Source: Apostichopus japonicus (Eukaryota; Echinodermata; Holothuroidea; Aspidochirotida; Stichopodidae). Taken from it: DNA of 64,000 nucleotides. Shown piece by piece: positions 27,501-39,299 of the stretch. Positions within the stretch are counted from its first letter, which is position 1. Each line of letters starts with the position of its first letter. The DNA lies in assembly GCF_037975245.1 (NCBI RefSeq), contig NC_092583.1:5987264-6051263 (forward strand). The letters run 5' to 3'. Position numbers and translations under genes: made by a program. The notes under the pieces were generated by a model that had not been told where the DNA came from, did not search any database, and saw only the letters and a program-made list of their open reading frames with translations.

Positions 27501-30500
27501 TTGCGGTACCGATCAATCGAATGTGCTGTACCGATCAATCGAATGTGCGGTTCCAATAAATCGAATGTGCGGTACCGATAAATCGAATGTGCGGTACCGA
27601 TCAATCGAATGTGCGGTACCGATCAATCGAATGTGAGTTGCCGATAAATCGAATGTTTGGTACCGATCAATCGAATGTGCATTGCCGATAAATCGAATGT
27701 GCGGTACCGATCAATCGAATGTGCGGTACCGATCAATCGAATGTGCGTTGCCGATCAATCGAATGTGCGAAACCGATAAATCGAATATGCGTTACCGATC
27801 AATCGAATGTGTGGTACCGATCAATCGAATGTGCGGTACCGATTAATGGACTGTACGGTGCCTATTAATCGAATGTGTCCTATGTCGATCAATAGAATGT
27901 GCGGTACCGATCAATCGAATGTGCGGTATCGGTCAATCGATTGTGCGGTTCCGATAAATCGAATGTGCGGTCCCTATTAATCGAATGTGTGGTACCGATG
28001 AATCGAATGTGCGTTGCCGATCAATCGAATGTGCGTTGCCGTGAAAAAGCTTATGTGCAGTACCGATAAATCGAATGTGCGGTATCGATCAATCGAATGT
28101 GCGGTACCGATCAATCGAATGTGCTGTACCGATCAATCGAATGTGCGGTTCCAATAAATCGAATGTGCGGTACCGATAAATCGAATGTGCGGTACCGATC
28201 AATCGAATGTGAGTTGCCGATAAATCGAATGTGCGGTACCGATCAATCGAATGTGCATTGCCGATAAATCGAATGTGCGGTACCGATCAATCGAATGTGC
28301 GGTCCCGATCAATCGAATGTGCGGTACCGATAAATGGACTGTACGGTGCCTATTAATCGAATGTGTCCTATGTCGATGAATAGAATGTGCGGTACCGATT
28401 AATCGAATGTGCGGTATCGATCAATCGATTGTGCGGTTCCGATAAATCGAATATGCGGTCCCTATGAATCGAATGTGCGGTACCGATAAATCAAATGTGC
28501 GTTGCCGATAAATCGAATGTGCGGTACCGATCAGTCTAATGTGCGTTGCCTATTAATCGAATGTGCCGTACCGATAAATCGACTGTAGGTGCCGATTAAT
28601 CGAATGTGTCTGATGTCTATCAATCGAATGTGTGGTACCGATGAATCGAATGTGCGTTGCCGATCAATCGAATGTGCCGTAACGATGAATCGAATGTGCG
28701 TTGCCGATATATCGATTGTGCGGTGCCGTTAAATCGAATGTGCGGTGCCGAGTAATTGAATGTGCTTTGCCGTGAAAAAGCTTATGTGCGGTACCGATAA
28801 ATCGAATGTGCGGTATCGATCAATCGATTGTGCGGTACCGATAAATCGAATGAGCGTTGCCGATAAATAGAATGTGCGTTCCCGATCAATCGAATGTGCG
28901 GTACCGATAAAACGAATGTGTGTTGCCGATCAATCGATTTTGCGGTACCGATAAATCGAATGTGCGGTACCGATCAATCTAATGTGCGGTACCGATCAAT
29001 CGAATGTGCGGTACCGATAAATGGACTGTACGGTGCCTATTAATCGAATGTGCCCTATGTCGATCAATAGAATATGCGGTACCGATGAATCCAATTTGCG
29101 GTATCGATCAATCGAATGTGTGGTACCGATAAATCGAATGTGCGTTGCCTATGAATCGAATGTGCGGTACCGATCAATCGATTGTGCGGTACCGATCAAT
29201 CGAATGTGCGGTCCCGATCAATCGAATGTGCGGTACCGATAAATCGAATGTGCGTTGCCGATCAATCGAATGTGCGGTACCGATCAATCTAATGTGCGGT
29301 ACCGATAAATCAAATGTGCGGTACATTTAAATAGAATATGCGGTACCGATCAATCGAATGTGCGGTACCGATAAATCGATTGTGCGGTTTCCATCAATCG
29401 ATTGTGCGGTGCCGATTAATAGAATGTGCGTTGCCTATGAATCGAATGTGCGGTACCGATCAATCGATTGTGCGGTACCGATAAATCGAATGTGTGTTCT
29501 CGATCAATCGAATGTGCGGTATCGATCAATCGATTGTGCGTTGTCGATAAAGCGAATGTGCGTTACCGATCAATCGAATGTGCGGTACCGATCAATCGAA
29601 TGTGCGGTACCGATTAATGGACTGTACGGTGCCTATTAATCGAATGTGTCCTATGTCGATGAATAGAATGTGCGGTACCGATTAATCGAATGTGCGGTAT
29701 CGGTCAATCGATTGTGCGGTACCGATAAATCAAATGTGCGGAACCGATCAATCGAATGTGCGGTACCGATAAATCGAATGTTCGTTGCCTATTAATAGAT
29801 TATGCTTTACCGATCAATCGAATGTGCGGTACCGATCAATCGAACGTGGGGTACCGATAAATCGAATGTGCGTTGCCGTGAAAAAGCGTATGTGCGGTCC
29901 CTATTAATCGAATGTGTGGTACCGATGAATCGAATGTGCGTTGCCGATCAATCGAATGTGCGTTGCCGTGAAAAAGCTTATGTGCGGTACCGATAAATCG
30001 AATGTGCGGTATCGATCAATCGAATGTGCGTTGCCGATAAATAGAATGTGCGTTGCCGATCAATCGAATGTGCGGTACCGATAAAACGAATGTGCGTTGC
30101 CGATCAATCGATTGTGCGGTACCGATCAATCTAATGTGCGTACCGATCAATCGAATGTGCTTTGCCGGTAAATAGAATGGGCGTTACCGATCAATCGAAT
30201 GTGCGGTGCCAATAAATCGAATGTGCGGTTCATTTAAATGGAATATGCGGTGCCGATAGACCGAATGTGCTGTACCGATCAATAGATTGTGCGGTATCGA
30301 TCAATCGATTGTGCGTTGTCGATAAAGCGAATGTGCGTTACCAATTAATCGAATGTGCGTTACCGATCAATCGAATGTGCGGTACCGATAAATCAAATGT
30401 GCGGTACATTTAAATAGAATATGCTGTACCGATCAATCGAATGTGCGGTACCGATAAATCGATTGTGCGGTTTCGATCAATCGATTGTGCGGTGCCGATT

Positions 30501-30615
30501 AATAGAATGTGTCCCATATCGATCAATCGAATGTGCGTTGCCGATCAATCGAATGTGCGGTACCGATCAATCGAATGTTCGGTACCGATCAATCTAATTT
30601 GCGGTACCGATCAAT
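24591..30615 (+). repeat. About 6.0-kb tandem higher-order unit, copy 2
   Basis: This is the second copy of the unit described for 18.6-24.6 kb. It carries a 6-bp-deleted monomer at about 27313-27328 (TTCCGATCATGTGTGG). Rare private variants are shared by both copies, such as CGAACGTGGGG at 23816 and 29841 and AAGCGTATG at 23859 and 29883. That indicates copying of a whole multi-kilobase segment, not independent mutation. Confidence 0.87.
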
Positions 30616-31318
30616 CGAATGTGCGGTACCGATAAATCGAATGTGCGGTACCGATCAATCGAATGTGCGGTACCGATCAATCGAATGTGAGTTGCCGATA
30701 AATCGAATGTGCGTTACCGATAAATCGAATGCGCGGTACCGATAAATCGAATGTGCGTTGCCGATAAATAGAATGTGCGTTGCCGATCAATCGAATGTGC
30801 GGTACCGATAAAACGAATGTGCGTTGCCGATCAATCGATTGTGCGGTACCGATCAATCTAATGTGCGTACCGATCAATCGAATGTGCTTTGCCGGTAAAT
30901 AGAATGGGCGTTACCGATCAATCGAATGTGCGGTGCCAATAAATCGAATGTGCGGTTCATTTAAATGGAATATGCGGTGCCGATAGACCGAATGTGCTGT
31001 ACCGATCAATAGATTGTGCGGTATCGATCAATCGATTGTGCGTTGTCGATAAAGCGAATGTGCGTTACCAATTAATCGAATGTGCGTTACCGATCAATCG
31101 AATGTGCGGTACCGATAAATCAAATGTGCGGTACATTTAAATAGAATATGCTGTACCGATCAATCGAATGTGCGGTACCGATAAATCGATTGTGCGGTTT
31201 CGATCAATCGATTGTGCGGTGCCGATTAATAGAATGTGTCCCATATCGATCAATCGAATGTGCGTTGCCGATCAATCGAATGTGCGGTACCGATCAATCG
31301 AATGTTCGGTACCGATCA
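30020..31318 (+). repeat. 727-bp tandem duplication at the end of region B
   Basis: TTGCCGATAAATAG at 30031 recurs at 30758, the AATGGGCG variant ends at 30180 and 30907, and the TCCCATATCG block at 30441 recurs at 31168, all at 727 bp (33 monomers plus one base). The match stops near 31318, where GATCAAAAGAATTTGCGG replaces GATCAATCTAATTTGCGG and region A-like sequence resumes. Confidence 0.87.
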
Positions 31319-33480
31319 AAAGAATTTGCGGAACCGATCAATCGAATATGCGGTACCGATCAATCTAATTTGCGGTATCGATAAATCGAATGTGCGTTGC
31401 CGATAAATCGAATGTGCGGTACTGATAAGTCGAATGTGCGGTACCAATCAATCTAATGTGCGGTACCGATCAATCTAATGTGCGTTCCTGATCAATCGAA
31501 TGTGCGTTCCCGATCAATCGAATGTGCGGTACCGATAAATCGAATATGCGTTGTCGATAAATCGAATGTGCGGTACCGACCAATCTAATGTGCAGTACCG
31601 ATCAATTTAATGTGCGTTCCTGATCAATCGAATGTGCGGTACCGATAAATCGAATGTGCGCTACCGTTAAATAGAATGTGCGTTGCCGATTAATAGATTA
31701 TGCTTTACCGATCAATCGAATGTGCGGAACCAATAAATCGATTGTGCGGTGCCCATTAATCGAATGTGTCCGATGTCGATCAATCGAATGTGCGGTACCG
31801 ATAAATCGAATGTGCGGTACATTTAAATAGAATTTGCAGTACCGATAAATCAAATGTGCGGTACCGATCAATCGAATGTGCGGTATCGATCAATCGATTG
31901 TGCGATATCGATTAATCGATTGTGCGGTGCCGATAAATCGAATGTGCGGTCCCGATCAATTGAATGTGCGGTACCGATAAATCGAATGTGCGTTGCCGAT
32001 AAATCGAATGTGCGGTACCGATCAATCTAATGTGCGTACCGATCAATCGAATGTGCGGTACCGATAAATCGATTGAACGGTGCCGATTAATCGAATGTGT
32101 CCGATGTCGATCAATCGAATGTGCGGTACCGATCAATCGAATGTGCGTTGCCGATAAATAGATTATGCGGTATCGATCAATCGAGTGTGCGGTATCGATC
32201 AATCGATTGTGCGGTGCCGATAAATCGAATGTGCGGTACATTTAAATAGAATTTGCAGTACCGATAAATCAAATGTGCGGTACCGATCAATCGAATGTGC
32301 GGAGTCGATCAATCGAATGAGCGGTACCTATAAATGGAATGTGCGGTACATTTAAATAGAATATGCGGTACCGATATATCAAATGTGCGGTACCGATCAA
32401 TCGATTGTGCTGTACCGATCAATCGATTGTGCGGTACCGATCAATCGAATGCGCGGTACCGATCAATCGAATGTGCGGTACCGATCAATCGAATGCGCGG
32501 TACCGATCAATCAAATGTGCGGTACATTTAAATAGAATGTTCGGTACCGATAAATCGAATGCGCGGTACCGATCAATCGATTGTGCGGTACCGATCAATC
32601 GAATGTGCGGTACCGATCAATCGAATGTGCGGTTCCAATAAAACGAATGTGCGGTACCGATCAATGGAATGTGCGGTACCGATCAATCGAATGTGTGGTA
32701 CCGATCAATCGAATGTGCGTTGCCGGTCAATCGAATGTGCGGTACCGATCAATCGAATGTGCGGTACCGATAAATCGAATATGCGGTACCGATCAATCGA
32801 ATGTGCGTTGCCGATCAATCGAATGTGCGTTACCGATCAATCGAATGTGCGTTGCCGATAAATCGAATGTGCGGTACCGATCAATCAAATATGCGGTACA
32901 GATCAATCGAATGTGCGTTACCAATCTATCGAATGTGCGGTACCGATCAATCGAATGTGCGTTCCCGATCAATGGAATGTGCGGTACCGATAAATCGAAC
33001 GGCGGTATATTTAAATAGAATATGCGGTACCGATCAATCGAATGTGCGGTATCGATCAATCGATTGTGCGATATCGATTAATCGATTGTGCGGTGCCGAT
33101 AAATCGAATGTGCGGTACCGATCAATCTAATGTGCGTACCGATCAATCGAATGTGCGGTACCGATAAATCGATTGAACGGTACCGATCAATCGAATGTGC
33201 GTTGCCGATAAATAGATTATGCGGTATCGATCAATCGAGTGTGCGGTATCGATCAATCGATTGTGCGGTGCCGATAAATCGAATGTGGTCCCGATCAATC
33301 GAATGTGCGGTACCGATAAATCGTATGTGCGTTGCCGATCAACCGAATGTGCGGTACCGATCAATCTAATGTGCGTACCGATCAATCGAATATGCGGTAC
33401 CGATAAATCGAATGTGCGATCCCGATCAATAGAATGTGCGGTACCGATAAATGGAATGTGCGTTGCCGATAAATCGAAAG
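31319..33480 (+). repeat. Region C: diverged satellite between families B and D
   Basis: The order here follows 4.85-5.76 kb of region A rather than region B, with the same GGAACCAATAAATCGATTG, TCCGATGTCG, GGAGTCGATC and TAGAATGTTCGG marks. There is a 132-bp (six-monomer) internal duplication, with TGCGTTCCTG at 31481 and 31613. A series GATATCGATTAATCGATTG near 31893 recurs near 33069. No HOR dominates. Confidence 0.8.
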
Positions 33481-33539
33481 TGCGGTACCGATCAATCGAA
33501 TGTGCGGTACCGATCAATGGAATGTGTGTTCCAATAAAT

Positions 33540-36500
33540 CGAATGTGCGGTACCGATCAATCGAATGTAAGGTACCGATCAATCGAATGTGCGGTATCGA
33601 TAAATCGAAAGTGCGGGTCCGATCAATCGATTGTATGTGCTGATCAATCGAATAAGCGGTGACGATCCATCGAGGGCGGTACCTATCAATTAAATGTGCG
33701 ATATCGATGAATCGAATGTGCGGCACCGTTAAATCGAATGTGCAGTACCAAACAATCGAATGTGCGGTACCGATGAATCGAATGTGCGGTACCGATCGAT
33801 TGAATGTGCGTTGCCAATATATCGAATGGGCGAAACCGGTCAATAGAATATGCGATTGATCAATCGAATGTGCGGTACCGATAAATCGAATGTGCGGTAC
33901 CGATAAATCGAATGTGCGGTATCGATCAATCGAATGTTCAGTACCGACCAATCGATTGTGCTGTACCGATCAATCGATTGTGCGGTACCGATCAATCGAA
34001 TGTGCGGTACCGATAAATCGAAAGTGCGGGTCCGATCAATCGATTGTATGTGCTGATCAATCGAATAAGCGGTGACGATCAATCGAGGGCGGTACCGATA
34101 AATCAAATGTGCGTTGCCGATATTGAGAATATGCGGTACCGATCAATCGAATGTGCGGTACCTATCAATCGAATGTGCGGTACCGATAAATCGAATGTGC
34201 GTTGCCGATCAATCGAATGTGCAGTGACGGTCAATCGAGTGTGCGGTACCGATCATTCGAATGTGCGTTGCCGATATATCGAATGGGCGGAACCGGTCAA
34301 TAGAATATGCGATTGATCAATCGAATGTGCGGTACCGATAAATCGAATGTGCGGTACCGATAAATCGAATGTGCGTTGCCGATCAATCGAATGAGCAGTG
34401 ACGGTCAATCGAGTGTGCGGTACCGATCAATCGAATGTACGGTACCGATCAATCGAATGTGCGGAACCGATAAATCGAATATGCGGTATCGTTAAATCGA
34501 ATGTGCGGTACCTATCAATCGAATGTGCGCTACCGATAAATCGAATGTGCGGTACCGATCAATCAAATGTGCGGAACCGATAAATCGAATGTGCGGAACC
34601 GATAAATCGAATATGCGGTATCGTTAAATCGAATGTGAGGTACCGATCAATCGGATGTGCGGTACCGATCAATCGAATGTGCGGTACCGATCAATGGAAT
34701 GTGTGTTCCAATAAATCGAATGTGCGGTACCGATCAATCGAATGTAAGGTACCGATCAATCGAATGTGCGGTATCGATAAATCGAAAGTGCGGGTCCGAT
34801 CAATCGATTGTATGTGCTGATCAATCGAATAAGCGGTGACGATCCATCGAGGGCGGTACCTATCAATTAAATGTGCGATATCGATGAATCGAATGTGCGG
34901 CACCGTTAAATCGAATGTGCAGTACCAAACAATCGAATGTGCGGTACCGATGAATCGAATGTGCGGTACCGATCGATCGAATGTGCGTTGCCGATATATC
35001 GAATGGGCGAAACCGGTCAATAGAATATGCGATTGATCAATCGAATGTGCGGTACCGATAAATCGAATGTTCAGTACCGATCAATCGAATGTGCGGTACC
35101 GATAAATCGAAAGTGCGGGTCCGATCAATCGATTGTATGTGCTGATCAATCGAATAAGCGGTGACGATGAATCGAGGGCGGTACCGATAAATCAAATGTG
35201 CGTTGCCGATATTGAGAATATGCGGTACCGATCAATCGAATGTGCAGTACCTATCAATCGAATGTGCGGTACCGATAAATCGAATGTGCGTTGCCGATCA
35301 ATCGAATGTGCAGTGACGGTCAATCGAGTGTGCGGTACCGATCATTCGAATGTGCGTTGCCGATATATCGAATGGGCGGAACCGGTCAATAGAATATGCG
35401 ATTGATCAATCGAATGTGCGGTACCGATAAATCGAATGTGCGGTACCGATAAATCGAATGTGCGTTGCCGATCAATCGAATGAGCAGTGACGGTCAATCG
35501 AGTGTGCGGTACCGATCAATCGAATGTACGGTACCGATCAATCGAATGTGCGGAACCGATAAATCGAATATGCGGTATCGTTAAATCGAATGTGCGGTAC
35601 CTATCAATCGAATGTGCGGTACCGATAAATCGAATGTGCGTTGCCGATCAATCGAATGTGCAGTGACGGTCAATCGAATGTGCGGTACCGATCAATCGAG
35701 TGTGCGGTACCGATCAATCAAATGTGCGGAACCGATAAATCGAATTTGCGGAACCGATAAATCGAATATGCGGTATCGTTAAATCGAATGTGAGGTACCG
35801 ATCAATCGAATGTGCGGTACCGATAAATCGAATGTGCGTTGTCGATCAATCGAATGTGCACTGACGGTCAATCGAGTGTGCGGTACCGATCATTCGAATG
35901 TGCGTTGCCGATATATCGAATTTGCGGAACCGGTCAATCGAATATGCGATTGATCAATCGAATGTGCGGTACCGATAAATCGAATGTGCGTTGCCGATCA
36001 ATCGAATGTGCAGTGACGGTCAATCGAATGTGCGGTACCGATCAATCGAGTGTGCGGTACCGATCAATCAAATGTGCGGAACCGATAAATCGAATTTGCG
36101 GAACCGATAAATCGAATATGCGGTATCGTTAAATCGAATGTGAGGTACCGATCAATCGAATGTGCGGTACCGATAAATCGAATGTGCGTTGTCGATCAAT
36201 CGAATGTGCACTGACGGTCAATCGAGTGTGCGGTACCGATCATTCGAATGTGCGTTGCCGATATATCGAATTTGCGGAACCGGTCAATCGAATATGCGAT
36301 TGATCAATCGAATGTGCGGTACCGATAAATCGAATGTGCGTTGCCGATCAATCGAATGTTCGGTACCGATCAATCGAATGTGCGGTACCGATCAATGGAA
36401 TGTGCGGAACCGATCAATCGAATATGCTTAACCGATAAATCAAATTTGGGATATCGATCAATCGAATGTGCGGTACCGATAAAACGAATGTGCGGTACCT

Positions 36501-39200
36501 ATCAATCGAATGTGCGCTACCGATAAATCGAATGTGCACTGACGGTCAATCGAATGTGCGGTACCGATCAATCGAATGTAAGGTACCGATCAATCGAATG
36601 TAAGGTATCGATAAATCGAAAGTGCGGGTCCGATCAATCGATTGTATGTGCTGATCAATCGAATAAGCGGTGACGATCCATCGAGGGCGGTACCTATCAA
36701 TTAAATGTGCGATATCGATGAATCGAATGTGCGGCACCGTTAAATCGAATGTGCAGTACCAAACAATCGAATGTGCGGTACCGATGAATCGAATGTGCGG
36801 TACCGATCGATTGAATGTGCGTTGCCGATATATCGAATGGGCGAAACCGGTCAATAGAATATGCGATTGATCAATCGAATGTGCGGTACCGATAAATCGA
36901 ATGTGCGGTACCGATAAATCGAATGTGCGGTATCGATCAATCGAATGTTCAGTACCGACCAATCGATTGTGCTGTACCGATCAATCGATTGTGCGGTACC
37001 GATCAATCGAATGTGCGGTACCGATAAATCGAAAGTGCGGGTCCGATCAATCGATTGTATGTGCTGATCAATCGAATAAGCGGTGACGATCAATCGAGGG
37101 CGGTACCGATAAATCAAATGTGCGTTGCCGATATTGAGAATATGCGGTACCGATCAATCGAATGTGCGGTACCTATCAATCGAATGTGCGGCACCGATAA
37201 ATCGAATGTGCGTTGCCGATCAATCGAATGTGCAGTGACGGTCAATCGAGTGTGCGGTACCGATCATTCGAATGTGCGTTGCCGATATATCGAATGGGCG
37301 GAACCGGTCAATAGAATATGCGATTGATCAATCGAATGTGCGGTACCGATAAATCGAATATGCGGTACCGATAAATCGAATGTGCGTTGCCGATCAATCG
37401 AATGAGCAGTGACGGTCAATCGAGTGTGCGGTACCGATCAATCGAATGTACGGTACCGATCAATCGAATGTGCGGAACCGATAAATCGAATATGCGGTAT
37501 CGTTAAATCGAATGTGCGGTACCTATCAATCGAATGTGCGCTACCGATAAATCGAATGTGCGGTACCGATCAATCAAATGTGCGGAACCGATAAATCGAA
37601 TGTGCGGAACCGATAAATCGAATATGCGGTATCGTTAAATCGAATGTGAGGTACCGATCAATCGAATGTGCGGTACCGATAAATCGAATGTGCGTTGTCG
37701 ATCAATCGAATGTGCACTGACGGTCAATCGAATGTGCGGTACCGATCAATCGAATGTAAGGTACCGATCAATCGAATGTGCGGTATCGATAAATCGAAAG
37801 TGCGGGTCCGATCAATCGATTGTATGTGCTGATCAATCGAATAAGCGGTGACGATCCATCGAGGGCGGTACCTATCAATTAAATGTGCGATATCGATGAA
37901 TCGAATGTGCGGCACCGTTAAATCGAATGTGCAGTACCAAACAATCGAATGTGCGGTACCGATGAATCGAATGTGCGGTACCGATCGATCGAATGTGCGT
38001 TGCCGATATATCGAATGGGCGAAACCGGTCAATAGAATATGCGATTGATCAATCGAATGTGCGGTACCGATAAATCGAATGTTCAGTACCGATCAATCGA
38101 ATGTGCGGTACCGATAAATCGAAAGTGCGGGTCCGATCAATCGATTGTATGTGCTGATCAATCGAATAAGCGGTGACGATGAATCGAGGGCGGTACCGAT
38201 AAGTCAAATGTGCGTTGCCGATATTGAGAATATGCGGTACCGATCAATCGAATGTGCAGTACCTATCAATCGAATGTGCGGTACCGATAAATCGAATGTG
38301 CGTTGCCGATCAATCGAATGTGCAGTGACGGTCAATCGAGTGTGCGGTACCGATCATTCGAATGTGCGTTGCCGATATATCGAATGGGCGGAACCGGTCA
38401 ATAGAATATGCGATTGATCAATCGAATGTGCGGTACCGATAAATCGAATGTGCGGTACCGATAAATCGAATGTGCGTTGCCGATCAATCGAATGAGCAGT
38501 GACGGTCAATCGAGTGTGCGGTACCGATCAATCGAATGTACGGTACCGATCAATCGAATGTGCGGAACCGATAAATCGAATATGCGGTATCGTTAAATCG
38601 AATGTGCGGTACCTATCAATCGAATGTGCGGTACCGATAAATCGAATGTGCGTTGCCGATCAATCGAATGTGCAGTGACGGTCAATCGAATGTGCGGTAC
38701 CGATCAATCGAGTGTGCGGTACCGATCAATCAAATGTGCGGAACCGATAAATCGAATTTGCGGAACCGATAAATCGAATATGCGGTATCGTTAAATCGAA
38801 TGTGAGGTACCGATCAATCGAATGTGCGGTACCGATAAATCGAATGTGCGTTGTCGATCAATCGAATGTGCACTGACGGTCAATCGAGTGTGCGGTACCG
38901 ATCATTCGAATGTGCGTTGCCGATATATCGAATGTGCGGAACCGGTCAATCGAATATGCGATTGATCAATCGAATGTGCGGTACCGATAAATCGAATGTG
39001 CGTTGCCGATCAATCGAATGTTCGGTACCGATCAATCGAATGTGCGGTACCGATCAATGGAATGTGCGGAACCGATCAATCGAATATGCTTAACCGATAA
39101 ATCAAATTTGGGATATCGATCAATCGAATGTGCGGTACCGATAAAACGAATGTGCGGTACCTATCAATCGAATGTGCGCTACCGATAAATCGAATGTGCG
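33540..39200 (+). repeat. 3011-bp tandem higher-order unit, two copies
   Basis: Copy 1 starts near 33540 and copy 2 near 36551. The marker block pairs at 33615/36626, 34028/37039, 34792/37804 and 35117/38129 (offset 3011-3012). Copy 1 has an extra 350-bp internal tandem duplication (35839 and 36189) that copy 2 lacks, so the offset falls to 2662 for the last part (36341/39003). The 350 bp equals 16 monomers less two bases, because one is the 20-bp form. Confidence 0.87.
33852..33871 (+). repeat. 20-bp monomer variant (first example)
   Basis: After AATATGCG the next monomer is ATTGATCAATCG plus the normal end, two bases shorter than usual. It recurs through regions D, E and F (for example near 35401, 38405, 48901, 51917 and 63519) but was not seen before 33.8 kb. 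It therefore ties families D and F together and separates them from A-C. Confidence 0.85.
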
Positions 39201-39299
39201 GTACCGATCAATCAAATGTGCGGAACCGATAAATCGAATGTGCGGAACCGATAAATCGAATATGCGGTATCGTTAAATCGAATGTGAGGTACCGATCAA

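Larger units (their letters stand above)
6398..31318 (+). repeat. Region B: large higher-order repeat family
   Basis: About 25 kb is made from a limited set of blocks. These include TGGACTGTACGG...TCCTATG, a TCCCATATCG dimer block, a TCATATG/TCCAATTTGCGG block, the TTTGCCGGTAAATAG...TTCATTTAAATGG block, and the GTGAAAAAGCTT monomer. Blocks recur in the same order at offsets of 3052, 332, 4183, 2674, 6369, 5987/6025 and 727 bp. This shows repeated unequal exchange or replication-based duplication of multi-kilobase segments. No interruption by non-satellite DNA is seen. Confidence 0.88.
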
